Source: Methanofastidiosum sp.
GTDB lineage: Archaea; Methanobacteriota_B; Thermococci; Methanofastidiosales; Methanofastidiosaceae
Direction: 5' to 3'
Assembly: GCA_013178285.1 (NCBI GenBank)
Contig: JABLXD010000001.1
Coordinates: 124,001-188,000, forward strand
DNA: 64,000 nucleotides
Shown here: piece after piece, positions 51,237 to 60,469 of the stretch
How positions within the stretch are numbered: the stretch's first letter is position 1
How the letters are laid out: the number at the start of each line of letters is the position of its first letter
The notes under the pieces: generated by a model
Seen by the model: only the letters and a program-made list of their open reading frames with translations
Told to the model about the DNA's origin: nothing
The model's database searches: none
Made by a program: the position numbers and the translations under genes

Positions 51237-52217
51237 TTAATCCCTCTCAAAATGACTAAATATGCTCCTTATGGAACTAAGCCCTTCGTTTGACTCTAAA
51301 ACGCCAGCCCTAACTTCTCTCAATACCCTGTGGGCGGTGAAAAACTTTTTTGATGGATGTAATCTATGAACTTCCTTTAGCAAAGGGCATCCAAACCCAG
51401 GGGACTCATATCCTGGGATCCTGTTGGACAGGTACTTCATGTCTTTTTTCTTCAAGGCCAAAAGTGAAGGTAAATTTATCCTTATCATCCCATCTCTAAT
51501 CAAAATTGTCTGGGATCCTGTTGGTAGTAAATCTCCGAAGGCGATTGCAGATATGCCCCTCTCCTTTGTAGCCTTTATTATAACATCTTCCATGTGCTTG
51601 TGGCACCTGCCACACGGATGGTACCTCCCTTCAAGGGCGCCTTTTATAATCTCGGAGATGTCACCTTCTATGTACTCATGAGGCACGGAAAGATGTGCAA
51701 CAACATTTTGGATTATAGACCTTGTCCTTTTTGGAACAATCATGTCGGAGGGGTAGTAAGTAAGAGCAACTACCTTAAATCCCATCTCGTTAAGTAGATA
51801 CATTGTAGCCGTGCTATCTGACCCACCAGAATAAGAGACGGCTACTGTTATCTCCCTATCAATAGTTTTTCTTTTGCCATGTATGTAGTCCCTAAAGAAC
51901 TCAAGTATATCCTTATTCTCCCCTGTTGCTTTCTTTAGTAGCTTTTCTATAGTATTTAGAGATTCTAAGCGCTTAAGTTCACTTACAATCTCTTCAGTGC
52001 TTTCAATAACTGTGACGGGTTTTCCAATCTCTTCGCTTAACTTCCCCGCTACCCATCCACCAGGCCCAATGAGCATAGATTTGTCTGACCTGTGGTAGCC
52101 ACAAATGATAAGGACCTCATCATCCCTGACCCATTTTATCCTTGGACCAGAGGAGACATCCTGCCCTATCTCTTCTCTTATCCTCTTTACCCTCTCTTTT
52201 ACCTCTTCAATATCCAT
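51237..52217 (-). CDS. PP-loop ATPase with N-terminal KH-like domain (COG1365-like)
   Basis: 326 residues. An N-terminal region with IGPGGWVAGKLSEEIGKPVTV resembles a KH/RNA-binding fold; the PP-loop is SYSGGSDSTATMYLLNEMGFKVV; a HPCGRCHKHMEDVI motif and GFGCPLLKEVH near the C terminus add Cys pairs. This pattern suggests tRNA thiolation or a related adenylation reaction, but the exact product is unknown. It lies in one operon with the MnmC-like gene and is divergent from gamma-carbonic anhydrase, with TATACGAAT repeats in the shared promoter. Confidence 0.7.
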   Translation of the reverse strand: MDIEEVKERVKRIREEIGQDVSSGPRIKWVRDDEVLIICGYHRSDKSMLIGPGGWVAGKLSEEIGKPVTVIESTEEIVSELKRLESLNTIEKLLKKATGENKDILEFFRDYIHGKRKTIDREITVAVSYSGGSDSTATMYLLNEMGFKVVALTYYPSDMIVPKRTRSIIQNVVAHLSVPHEYIEGDISEIIKGALEGRYHPCGRCHKHMEDVIIKATKERGISAIAFGDLLPTGSQTILIRDGMIRINLPSLLALKKKDMKYLSNRIPGYESPGFGCPLLKEVHRLHPSKKFFTAHRVLREVRAGVLESNEGLSSIRSIFSHFERD

Positions 52218-52265
52218 TATACGAATAACAAAAGGTTTATATTAAATCATTTCCGTATACGAATC
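52218..52265. promoter_or_regulatory. Divergent promoter with two TATACGAAT copies
   Basis: Forty-eight bases between divergent starts. TATACGAAT occurs at 52218-52226 and 52256-52264 (direct repeats, 38 bases apart), each next to one of the two start codons; an AT-rich TTTATATTAAAT lies between them and may be the TATA box for one or both genes. Confidence 0.4.
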
Positions 52266-52757
52266 ATGATAAATGACGAGTTAGATATTCATCCTGAAGC
52301 TTTTGTCCATGAAAAGGCATTTATCAATGGCAAGGTAAAGATAGGAAAAAACTCTAGCGTCTGGCCATTTGCCGCTTTAAGAGGCGACATCGATAGAATT
52401 GAATTAGGAGAGGGCAGTAATGTCCAGGACAATGCTGTAGTTCACACTGACAATGGAAAGCCAGCGATTATCGGAAATAACGTTGTCATCGGCCACTGTG
52501 CAGTTGTGCATGGTGCATTTATTGGAAATAACGTCTTGATAGGCATAAACGCGACAGTCCTAAGTGGCGCAAGAGTTGGAAACAACTGCATAATCGGTGC
52601 TGGGGCAGTTGTAAATGAGAACATGGAAATACCTGACAACTCAATTGCCGTAGGTGTTCCTGCAATGGTGATTAAGAGAGCTGATGAGAATACTGTCGAG
52701 AGGATAAAGAAAAATGCCGAGTCATATGTTGAGTTATCAAAAAAATACAAAAAATGA
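52266..52757 (+). CDS. Gamma-class carbonic anhydrase-like protein
   Basis: 163 residues of left-handed beta-helix hexapeptide repeats (GKVKIGKNSSVWPFAALRGD, then IGNNVVIGHCAVVHG, IGNNVLIGINATVLSG). Zinc-binding histidines are likely VVHTD (His64-like), IGHCAVVHG (two more). Reaction CO2/bicarbonate is inferred; related acyltransferases exist, but the histidine triad supports the anhydrase (CamH type). A longer frame starting at 52092 lies over the opposite gene; the ATG at 52266 is the true start. uppS follows 10 bases later. Confidence 0.85.
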   Translation: MINDELDIHPEAFVHEKAFINGKVKIGKNSSVWPFAALRGDIDRIELGEGSNVQDNAVVHTDNGKPAIIGNNVVIGHCAVVHGAFIGNNVLIGINATVLSGARVGNNCIIGAGAVVNENMEIPDNSIAVGVPAMVIKRADENTVERIKKNAESYVELSKKYKK

Positions 52758-52767
52758 TTAGATTATT

Positions 52768-53565
52768 ATGTTCTTTTCATCACTATCCAAAAACATTCCC
52801 CATTTTATCCTTGGGCCAGCCTACCGTATCTATGAAAAAAATCTCATAAGCGAGATAAAGGAAGAAAGGGTTCCAAGCCATGTAGGCCTAATAATGGATG
52901 GCAATAGGAGATTTGCCGCTTCAAAAGGTCTCCCTTCATACTTTGGGCATGAGATGGGTATGAAAAAGGCGGAGGAGCTTTTGGACTGGGCAAATGAGAT
53001 TGGAATTAAGGTAGTAACATTATACGCTTTTTCAACAGAGAATTTCAAGAGGGATAGTGAAGAGGTCAAATACATAATGGATATGCTTGAGAGGAAGTTC
53101 AGAGAGGCTGCCACGAATAAAAAAATAATTGATAACAGAGTAAGGGTAAAGGCGATAGGGAATATTTCACTCCTCCCTGAAAATGTGAAAGAGGCAATAA
53201 ATGAAGGGGAGGCGGCAACTGAAAAGTATGATAACATGACGCTGAACATCTGTGTAGCCTATGGAGGCAGGATGGAGATTATAGAGGCTATAAAGAGAAT
53301 ACTTGATAGTTGTAATGGCGGCGGAGTTGATCCCGAAGAGATAGACGCAAAACTATTGAGTGAAAACCTCTTTACAAAGGGGCTACCTGACCCAGACATA
53401 ATCATTAGGACGGGCGGAGAGGTAAGACTCAGTAATTTTCTTTTATTCCAATCTGCTTATGCTGAATTATTCTTTTTGAACGTTTATTTTCCCCTTATAA
53501 GGAAAATCGATTTTTTAAGGGTCATAAGGGATTTTCAACGAAGGAACAGAAGATTCGGAAGGTAA
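52768..53565 (+). CDS. uppS: cis-Polyprenyl diphosphate synthase (UppS-type)
   Basis: 265 residues. The catalytic signature is complete: LIMDGNRRFAASKGLPSYFGH, LYAFSTENFKR, LNICVAYGGRMEI and DIIIRTGGEVRLSNFLLFQSAYAE. It condenses isopentenyl units to the lipid carrier (dolichyl or undecaprenyl type) used in glycosylation or envelope synthesis. The gene lies between gamma-carbonic anhydrase and the NYN-domain gene, all on the plus strand and close together. Confidence 0.95.
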   Translation: MFFSSLSKNIPHFILGPAYRIYEKNLISEIKEERVPSHVGLIMDGNRRFAASKGLPSYFGHEMGMKKAEELLDWANEIGIKVVTLYAFSTENFKRDSEEVKYIMDMLERKFREAATNKKIIDNRVRVKAIGNISLLPENVKEAINEGEAATEKYDNMTLNICVAYGGRMEIIEAIKRILDSCNGGGVDPEEIDAKLLSENLFTKGLPDPDIIIRTGGEVRLSNFLLFQSAYAELFFLNVYFPLIRKIDFLRVIRDFQRRNRRFGR

Positions 53566-53634
53566 TTGGATAAATTTAAAAACTCCGGATGCATTTATTG
53601 TTTTGTTATATTTGTTACAACTGTAGGTGTTATA

Positions 53635-54201
53635 ATGGTAGAAAGATTTAGGTCAATTACAAGTGTGGGAAGAGGATTTAGCCGATACATGGGATCAATA
53701 TCCCGCAAAAAAAGAAAGGCCGATAGGATGATAGGCCTTCTTATTGATGGCCCCAATATTTTAAGAAAAGAGTTTGATATTAATCTAGAAGATATTAAAA
53801 AGATCCTAGAAGATATGGGAGACATTAGGATAGGAAAGGTTCTATTGAATCAGTTTGCTCCTCACGGCCTTATTGAGGCAATTGCAAATCAGGGTTTTGA
53901 TGCTATTGTTGTTACAGGAGATATTGATGTTAGGATGGGTGTTGAAGCAATGGAAATTATCTACAATGAAAACATCAACACCGTTGCAATAGCTACAAGG
54001 GATGCAGACTTTGTCCCTATACTTGCAAAGGCCAAAGAGCACGGTAAGGAAACAATAGTCATAGGAGCAGAACCAGGTTTTTCTATAGCCCTTCAAAACA
54101 CTTCAGACTTCGTTATCAAGATGGGAAAGATCCCTCCTGAAGCAGTCGAAGAAGAAGAGGAGCTTATGATTGAAGGAGAAGAACTAGAGGACTCCTATTA
54201 A
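53635..54201 (+). CDS. NYN-domain ribonuclease-like protein (TIGR00288 family)
   Basis: 188 residues. NYN (PIN-like) nuclease fold: IGLLIDGPNILRKEF, FDAIVVTGDIDVRMGVEAMEI and IATRDADFVPILAKAKEHGK give the acidic residues of the metal site; the C-terminal ~20 residues are acidic. Archaeal members are annotated only as TIGR00288 proteins. An upstream TTG (53566) is in frame but the ATG at 53635 has AGGTG six bases upstream. Role in RNA processing is likely but unproven. Confidence 0.8.
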   Translation: MVERFRSITSVGRGFSRYMGSISRKKRKADRMIGLLIDGPNILRKEFDINLEDIKKILEDMGDIRIGKVLLNQFAPHGLIEAIANQGFDAIVVTGDIDVRMGVEAMEIIYNENINTVAIATRDADFVPILAKAKEHGKETIVIGAEPGFSIALQNTSDFVIKMGKIPPEAVEEEEELMIEGEELEDSY

Positions 54202-54251
54202 TTTTTTATTTCTTAGTAAGTTTTATAAGTTTCGAGCGCTTTAATAATAGA

Positions 54252-54740
54252 GTGGATACAAGCGATGAATCTAGCGTTCTAACAAGGACAGAGATGCAGA
54301 TAATAAGGTCTCTGAAGCTTTCTTTTAGAACATATGATGACCTGGAGAAGGAAGGGGTCGGTGACTCTAAGACATTGAACTCGGCGATAAATGCACTTTT
54401 ATCAAAAAGGTTGATGTCTCAGATGATCAAAGAAAATGATCTTGGCTATTCCACAGAATATTTCTTAACGCCAAAAGGAATTGAAATGTCAAAGATTTTG
54501 GCCCTCATGAGAGTCTATAAATTTCCTGACGAGGGTATGACAAGACTTAAACTTAAAATATTAGAGTTCTTAGACGAAGAGAAAAAGCTTGAAAAGATAA
54601 CTGAGTTCCTCGAGATAGAGGAGGCAGAGGTCAAGAGAAACTTAAGAGTGCTTGTCAACACGAACCTTGTCAAAAAGGAAGAGGACATCTATTCTATAAC
54701 TTATCCTGGCGGTAAGTTCTTGAGTTTATTCTTGAAGTAA
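54252..54740 (+). CDS. Winged-helix DNA-binding protein
   Basis: 162 residues from a GTG. A winged-helix region with DDLEKEGVGDSKTLNSAINALLSKRLMSQ and a second similar half (KILEFLDEEKKLEKITEFLE, KRNLRVLVNTNLVKKEEDIY), so perhaps two wHTH units. TTTTATAAG about 30 bases upstream places a start of transcription near the GTG (leaderless). No ligand domain. A transcription factor or structural RNA-binding role is open; placed before prt-thpR-cca. Confidence 0.6.
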   Translation: MDTSDESSVLTRTEMQIIRSLKLSFRTYDDLEKEGVGDSKTLNSAINALLSKRLMSQMIKENDLGYSTEYFLTPKGIEMSKILALMRVYKFPDEGMTRLKLKILEFLDEEKKLEKITEFLEIEEAEVKRNLRVLVNTNLVKKEEDIYSITYPGGKFLSLFLK

Positions 54741-54749
54741 GGCGATTTT

Positions 54750-55217
54750 ATGGATATCCTTTATCTTGAGTGGAGCAAGGTAGACGAAGCTATATGGACC
54801 ATGTGTGACCTCATAAAAAAAGACTATGATTTTGACGTCATTGTCGGTATTTCAAGGGGCGGACTAATACCTGCAGTAAGGATCTCCCATATCTTTGACA
54901 ATAAACGTCTTTTGTTGATGGAAGCTAAGTATTACAAGGACATAGGAGTTAGAGATGAAAAGCCCCAGATTACTTTAACTTTGAAAAAAGAGGATGTCCT
55001 TGGAAAAAAGATCCTCCTTGTGGACGATGTCGCGGATACAGGTGTGACGCTCGTTGCCGTCAAGGAGTATATAGAGGGGCTCTCCCCAAAGGAAGTTAGG
55101 GTTGCAGTAGTTGCCTCAAAGCCAATATCAATTGTGAAGCCAGATTATACAGTTTTTAACACAGACAAATGGATAATATTCCCATGGGAGAAGATGCCTG
55201 TGGAGAAGAGGAAATGA
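54750..55217 (+). CDS. Type I phosphoribosyltransferase (purine/xanthine-like)
   Basis: 155 residues. The PRPP-binding motif is KKILLVDDVADTGVTLVAV, and the N terminus contains VGISRGGLIPAVRIS. Short archaeal PRTases of this type salvage hypoxanthine/guanine or xanthine. Nine bases after the wHTH stop and overlapping the start of thpR by four bases (ATGA), so in one operon. Confidence 0.85.
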   Translation: MDILYLEWSKVDEAIWTMCDLIKKDYDFDVIVGISRGGLIPAVRISHIFDNKRLLLMEAKYYKDIGVRDEKPQITLTLKKEDVLGKKILLVDDVADTGVTLVAVKEYIEGLSPKEVRVAVVASKPISIVKPDYTVFNTDKWIIFPWEKMPVEKRK

Positions 55218-55771
55218 GAAGTTTTATCTCGATGGATATTACCTCAAAAGAGTTATTGGATAAAATAAAGTCTTTTCAAACAAATTTAAAAAATTCGGCG
55301 TGTCCGATGAAGGTAGTCGAGAGGGAAAATCTTCACCTGACATTAAAGTTTTTAGGAGAGATTGGTGAATCATCTTACAAGAGAATAGTTGAGTCGCTTT
55401 CTCCGTCACTGTCTGAGTTTTCTTCATTTGAAGTCAATTTAAAGGGAACTGGATTTTTCCCAAGTATCTCTGATCTAAGGGTCATATGGATAGGTATGGA
55501 CGCCCCAGAGATAGTCTATATCCAGAAAGATATTGACGAAACTCTGAAAACAATGGGATTTAAAGAGGATAGGAAGTTTGTGCCTCACCTCACAGTTTCA
55601 CGAGTTAAAAGCTCTCTAAATAAAAAATCACTTTTGAATGTCCTTGATGAGTATAAGGATTACGAGTTTGGGAGTCAACAAATAACAAGTATAAACTTCA
55701 AAAAAAGCACACTTACACCGCAGGGGCCCATATACGAAACTTTAAAAGAATTTAAGCTAAAGAGTGTATAA
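55214..55771 (+). CDS. thpR: RNA 2',3'-cyclic phosphodiesterase
   Basis: 185 residues of the 2H phosphoesterase superfamily, with two H-x-T motifs (NLHLTLKFLG near 42 and VPHLTVSRVK near 125). It opens RNA 2',3'-cyclic phosphates; in older annotation it is LigT. The longer frame to 55169 overlaps the PRTase; the ATG at 55214 overlaps its TGA stop and has GAAGAGG upstream. Directly followed (one-base overlap) by cca, a frequent archaeal pair linking tRNA-end repair. Confidence 0.9.
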   Translation: MRSFISMDITSKELLDKIKSFQTNLKNSACPMKVVERENLHLTLKFLGEIGESSYKRIVESLSPSLSEFSSFEVNLKGTGFFPSISDLRVIWIGMDAPEIVYIQKDIDETLKTMGFKEDRKFVPHLTVSRVKSSLNKKSLLNVLDEYKDYEFGSQQITSINFKKSTLTPQGPIYETLKEFKLKSV

Positions 55772-57045
55772 TGTTTTCTGATATTAAGGCACATGTTCTA
55801 AAAGAAATAGTTCCAAGTGATATAGAAAGGAAGGAAGTAACCTCACTTGCCACTAGGATAGTAGAACATCTGACTCAAAAAATATCAAGAGAAAAGATAA
55901 ATGCGAGAGTTGAGGTAGTAGGCTCAATTGCAAAGGACACCTGGATATCTAAAGACAGGGACCTCGATATTTTTATCGTTTTTGACAAATCTATTCCTTT
56001 AGAAGAGCTAAAAAAGATGGGTTTAATCCTCGGGAAAATTGAGCTAGAAGGATTCACTTCTGAAACGGCCTACGCAAACCACCCTTACACAATAAACAGG
56101 TTCAAAGAGTTTAAGATTGATGTTGTCCCATGCTATGACTCTATTGAAATAATCACAGCTGTTGACAGGACACCACACCACACAAGATTTGTAAAGGAGA
56201 ATATCGGCGAGCTTAGAAATGATGTCCGCCTGTTAAAGCAGTTCATGAAGGGCGTAGGAGTCTACTCGTCAGAGCAGAAGATCCAGGGGTTTGCAGGATA
56301 TTTATGTGAGCTTTTAATAATACACTACAAGAGCTTTGAAAACGTGTTGAAAAGTGCAGCAAACTGGGAGTATGGGGAGTATATAGATATTAAAAAGAAG
56401 GGAAATAAATGTGACTTTAAAGATCCACTTATAGTAATAGATCCGGTAGACCCAAAAAGAAACGTTGCTTCTGCACTATCCCTTGATAGACTCTCAGAGT
56501 TCATACACTACTCGAGAATCTTCTTAGAATCACCTTCTGTTGAATACTTTAAGAAGAAGAAAAAACTTTTTGTAAAAAGATTCCCAGAATCAGAGGTCTA
56601 TGTAATTATGTTTGAAGGCGAGATGCTTGATGATATAATCTACCCACAACTTAGAAAAAGTGCAAAATACATATCCACGATACTAGAAAAAAATGACTTT
56701 AAGCCACTTTCATATGGGCTTTTCAAAAAAGGAGAGTTCTCAGGGATAGTTTTCGAGATGGAAAAGTATCTACTCTCCCCAGTAGTAAAACACTACGGCC
56801 CAAAGGTATTTGACCGCGCCAACTATGATAGTTTTATCTCTAAGTACAAGGAGACCTTCATAGAAGGGGATAGAGTATATACCCTAAGGCCCAGGAACTT
56901 TTCTAACCCCCTCGGCCTCTTTCTAAATATCTTAAATGAAAAAGAAGGTATTGGGAAAAATATGAAATCTATGTCTTTCAAAATACTAAAGGATGAGCGA
57001 GCTTTGTCCTTCTTAATAGGCGAAGAGGCAGATATCTATATCTAA
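55771..57045 (+). CDS. cca: CCA tRNA nucleotidyltransferase (archaeal class I)
   Basis: 424 residues. Nucleotidyltransferase motif GSIAKDTWISKDRDLDIFIVFD (metal aspartates), FKIDVVPCYD (third Asp), RLLKQFMKGVGVYSSEQK, IQGFAGYLCELLII and DPVDPKRNVASALS. It adds or repairs the CCA end of tRNA. Length is standard for class I. It ends convergently with the P-type ATPase (four-base overlap). Confidence 0.96.
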   Translation: MFSDIKAHVLKEIVPSDIERKEVTSLATRIVEHLTQKISREKINARVEVVGSIAKDTWISKDRDLDIFIVFDKSIPLEELKKMGLILGKIELEGFTSETAYANHPYTINRFKEFKIDVVPCYDSIEIITAVDRTPHHTRFVKENIGELRNDVRLLKQFMKGVGVYSSEQKIQGFAGYLCELLIIHYKSFENVLKSAANWEYGEYIDIKKKGNKCDFKDPLIVIDPVDPKRNVASALSLDRLSEFIHYSRIFLESPSVEYFKKKKKLFVKRFPESEVYVIMFEGEMLDDIIYPQLRKSAKYISTILEKNDFKPLSYGLFKKGEFSGIVFEMEKYLLSPVVKHYGPKVFDRANYDSFISKYKETFIEGDRVYTLRPRNFSNPLGLFLNILNEKEGIGKNMKSMSFKILKDERALSFLIGEEADIYI

Positions 57046-59639
57046 CTTCTAATAAAGTATTTTCTAACCTCATCAACTATTAGTATTGTAAATGCTGAAG
57101 GGATTATAATTGCCCAGTCATTTAAGCTTAGAGGAACTGTGTGAAAGAACCCCTGTAGGAATGGCACATAGACTACAGCCACATGCAAAATGAATGATGC
57201 TGTAATTGCTAAGAGAAGATTCTTATTCTCAAAGAACTTAATTTTAAAGATAGACTGGTCAAATGACCTGCAGTTTAGGACGTTTACAAGCTGGTATATG
57301 ACAAAGAGTGTAAAGGCCAGAGTCCTTGCGTGATCCAATTCGCCTCCAATACTTGTGAAAATGATGTATGTCCCAAGACCCATTGCTATCCCCCCTATAA
57401 ACATGGAAAGGTATAGCGGGCTTGTTAGTATTGGAGAGTCTTTCTTTCTTGGTGGCTTCTCCATTAGCCCTTCATGGAAGGCTTCCATTGAAAGGGTAAC
57501 TGCAGGTGGGCCATCCATTATTATATTGATCCATAATATCTGTACCGGCAGTAATGGCAAAGGTGCTCCAGTCATTATTGCAGTAAACATGAGAATGATA
57601 GCACCAATGTTAGTTGAGAGCTGGAATCTTAAGAATTTCCTGATATTATCATATATCCTTCTCCCTTCACGTATTGCAGTAACAATGGTATTGAAATTAT
57701 CATCCATCAAGACCATGTTTGATGCTTCTCTTGCAACATCAGTTCCGATGAGCCCCATTGAAACGCCTATATCGGCCATTTTAAGAGCTGGGGCGTCATT
57801 TACCCCGTCGCCAGTTACTGCAACTACCTCACCCACTTCCTTTAGGGTTTCAACTATCTTCACCTTATGAAATGGGCTTGCCCTGTAGTAAACAACTACA
57901 TCCTTTACAACGGCAGCAAACTTTTCTTTGGACATCTCATCAAGCTCTTTCCCAGAAAGAGTCATGCCTTCTTTGCCAAGTATACCCGCTTCTCTTGCAA
58001 TAGAAAGACCAGTTTCCCTCTGATCCCCTGTAATCATGGCGACCTTAATCCCGGCTTTTTTACATAGAGCTATCGCATCTTTTACTTCAGGCCTTAATGG
58101 ATCCTTAAAGAAGGCCATACCAACAAATATAATATCTTCCTCACTGTCCCCTTCCTTGTATCCAAGGGCAAGGGCCCTAAGACCTTGGGCAGCGTACTCT
58201 CTATTTTTAAGGATAATATCCTCCTTTTCTTTTTCAGAGAGCTGAGTTAACTTTCCATTGATAAGTGCATATTTTGAGCGTGAAATAATTATTCTTGGAG
58301 CTCCTTTGATGTAAGTTGTCTTCTTACCTTCTTCCTCAATAAGAACAGACATCATCATCTTTTCAGAATCAAAGGGATTCTCTTTTATTCTCTCAACTTT
58401 GTGATGGTGATAGTTTCTTTTCCTTGCAAATACTTTTAGTGCACCCTCTACAGGGTCACCAATTACTTCTAGTTTGTCTCCATCTGTCTTTATGTGGGCA
58501 TTGTTACAGAGCTCTCCTATTTTGAAAAATAGTTCATGTTTTTTTGAATCGACTTTTTCAGGTTCTAAAAATTCGTTGTTGATTAAAGCAGCTACAACAC
58601 TCATCCTATTTATTGTGAGTGTTCCTGTCTTATCGGTGCATATGAAAGTGGTAGTACCAAGAGCCTCAACAGCTGCAAGCTTTCTGACAATTGCATTATT
58701 TTTGGCAAGTATCTGTGTTCCTATGGCCAAAGTCACTAGGACAACTATAGGGAGCCCTTCGGGGATTGTAGCAACTGCAAGGCTTATTGCAGTAAGGGCT
58801 GACTCTATCAATGCATCTCTTAGCGGTAGGGGTATTAATAGCTCCCGTATTAAAACTGAGACAAAAAGTAGAGAACTTATAACAACTGAAAGTGCCCCTA
58901 GTTTTTTCCCAAGATTATCAATGCTCTTTTCAAGAGGTGTGCTTCCCCTATCCTCCATCGATATAAGGCTTGATATCTTCCCTATTGGAGAGTCCTTCCC
59001 AGTTAGTATTACTACACCAACACCTCTGCCTCTTGTGACAACAGTTCCCATGAAGGCTGTGTTGGGGTAACCTTCTTCAGACTTTGATTCGACAGTTTTT
59101 GATACTGGAAAACTTTCCCCAGTAAGAGACGATTCATCTATCTGAAGATTTATTGCTTCAATAAGCCTAACAGTAGCTGATAGCTTGTCGCCGTCTTCTA
59201 TACTGATAATGTCTCCTGGAACAAGCTCTCTCGATAGGATCTCTTTCTTTAAGCCATCCCTTATCACAACGACCTTTGACTGGACCATAGCCTTTAGAAC
59301 TTCAATGGCCTTGTCAGCCTTGTACTCTTGTAAGAATCCCATTACACCATTAACAGCTATGACTAAAAATATGACAATTGAATCCTTTAGATTTCCAATT
59401 GCAACAGATAATATGCCTGCGAGTAAAAGAACAATAATAAGATTATTTTTGAACTGATTTATGAACTTCTTTATGTTGGACTCTTTCTTAGTTACAGGAA
59501 GCTCGTTATATCCATATTTTGCTATTCTATCTTCTGCCTCTTTTGATGAAAGGCCTTCTTTTGTTGTATCAAGTTTTTTTAGTATAGTATCAATATTATC
59601 TTTAGTCCAGATCGAATCAATCAGCTCTAGATCTTCCAT
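57042..59639 (-). CDS. P-type cation-transporting ATPase (Ca2+/Mn2+, SPCA/PMR1-like)
   Basis: 865 residues of a P2A-type ATPase: N-terminal cation_ATPase_N (ITT-like start), membrane helix M4 with PEGLPIVVLV (Glu309 equivalent), DKTGTLTINRMS (phosphorylated D336), KGAPRIII, TGDQRETGLSIA and VTGDGVNDAPALKMADIGVSMG. M6 reads WINIIMDGPPAVTLSME; the NIIMDGPPA form is that of secretory-pathway Ca2+/Mn2+ pumps rather than the NxxTDG of SERCA. It moves Ca2+ or Mn2+ out of the cytoplasm. A single-gene unit. Confidence 0.92.
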   Translation of the reverse strand: MEDLELIDSIWTKDNIDTILKKLDTTKEGLSSKEAEDRIAKYGYNELPVTKKESNIKKFINQFKNNLIIVLLLAGILSVAIGNLKDSIVIFLVIAVNGVMGFLQEYKADKAIEVLKAMVQSKVVVIRDGLKKEILSRELVPGDIISIEDGDKLSATVRLIEAINLQIDESSLTGESFPVSKTVESKSEEGYPNTAFMGTVVTRGRGVGVVILTGKDSPIGKISSLISMEDRGSTPLEKSIDNLGKKLGALSVVISSLLFVSVLIRELLIPLPLRDALIESALTAISLAVATIPEGLPIVVLVTLAIGTQILAKNNAIVRKLAAVEALGTTTFICTDKTGTLTINRMSVVAALINNEFLEPEKVDSKKHELFFKIGELCNNAHIKTDGDKLEVIGDPVEGALKVFARKRNYHHHKVERIKENPFDSEKMMMSVLIEEEGKKTTYIKGAPRIIISRSKYALINGKLTQLSEKEKEDIILKNREYAAQGLRALALGYKEGDSEEDIIFVGMAFFKDPLRPEVKDAIALCKKAGIKVAMITGDQRETGLSIAREAGILGKEGMTLSGKELDEMSKEKFAAVVKDVVVYYRASPFHKVKIVETLKEVGEVVAVTGDGVNDAPALKMADIGVSMGLIGTDVAREASNMVLMDDNFNTIVTAIREGRRIYDNIRKFLRFQLSTNIGAIILMFTAIMTGAPLPLLPVQILWINIIMDGPPAVTLSMEAFHEGLMEKPPRKKDSPILTSPLYLSMFIGGIAMGLGTYIIFTSIGGELDHARTLAFTLFVIYQLVNVLNCRSFDQSIFKIKFFENKNLLLAITASFILHVAVVYVPFLQGFFHTVPLSLNDWAIIIPSAFTILIVDEVRKYFIRS

Positions 59640-59759
59640 GGTGATTAGACACCAGATTAGTTTAAAAGCCTTATGGGTAAAGAAACTGACCCATTGGTCA
59701 TTATTATTCTAATTCTATTATACAAGAAGATATTTATATTAAAAAAACAATGAAAAATT

Positions 59760-59966
59760 ATGTCAATTATTGTTCATGCCAGGGTAGAAAAAGGCATAAT
59801 TAAACCTATTGAAGATATTTATAAACTAGGTATAAAGGATGGGGATGTTATACTAGAAATAAAAAAATCTAAAGTTGATGAAATATACAATAAAATTATC
59901 CCATCAAATGAAAAGCTTATCGAAGAGAGCATTGAATTGACAGAAATTGGTGCAGACCTTGACTAG
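59760..59966 (+). CDS. Antitoxin, DUF104-like
   Basis: 68 residues. The N terminus IIVHARVEKGIIKPIEDIYK is typical of the AF2212/DUF104 antitoxin family (an AbrB-like beta strand pair); the rest is helical and acidic (ELTEIGADLD). It overlaps the PIN gene by about 20 bases, a common toxin-antitoxin layout. It starts at an ATG; TATTAAAAAAACAATG upstream is AT-rich with no clear ribosome site. Confidence 0.75.
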   Translation: MSIIVHARVEKGIIKPIEDIYKLGIKDGDVILEIKKSKVDEIYNKIIPSNEKLIEESIELTEIGADLD

Positions 59967-60456
59967 TCTTTCGTTGAAAGATTTCTCCAAAGATACCAAA
60001 TATTTTGTAGATTCAAATATATTTATTTACTTTTTATTGGGCCATAAAACATATTCGCCAATCGTAAAGTCTTTCTTTAATGCGATAGAAAAAGGAGAAA
60101 TTAAAGCGTATATAAATCCCACAATTGTTTCAGAAGTCTATTTTAATTATATTAGGATAAAAACAAGTGAAAAATACAAGATCTCTCTTAAAGATTCTAA
60201 CCTATATATCAAAACAAATCCTGATGTAATAAGAGAAATTAACTTAGGCTTTATAAATGAGATTTTCTCCCTCCCAAATCTATATTTATTAAATATTGAG
60301 AATCTTATAAAAATTCAATCGGCTATTTTTGATTATTCCTTACTCCCAAATGATGCAATCCATGTCGCTACATGTATAGAACATGAAATAACTAATATCG
60401 CTACAAACGATATAGATTTTGAAAGAGTAAATTTTCTTAAGATTTGGAAAATATAG
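59947..60456 (+). CDS. PIN-domain toxin (VapC-like)
   Basis: About 169 residues of the PIN family: KYFVDSNIFIYFLLG (metal Asp), SEVYFNYIR (Glu), LPNDAIHVATCIEH (Asp) and IATNDIDFERV (Asp) form the acidic metal site of a ribonuclease. There is no ATG; candidate starts are TTG 59947, GTG 59950, TTG 59959 and TTG 59974, so the start is uncertain. The antitoxin is upstream. Target (tRNA, rRNA or mRNA) is unknown. Confidence 0.8.
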   Translation: MVQTLTSLSLKDFSKDTKYFVDSNIFIYFLLGHKTYSPIVKSFFNAIEKGEIKAYINPTIVSEVYFNYIRIKTSEKYKISLKDSNLYIKTNPDVIREINLGFINEIFSLPNLYLLNIENLIKIQSAIFDYSLLPNDAIHVATCIEHEITNIATNDIDFERVNFLKIWKI

Positions 60457-60469
60457 ATTAAATAAAAGA

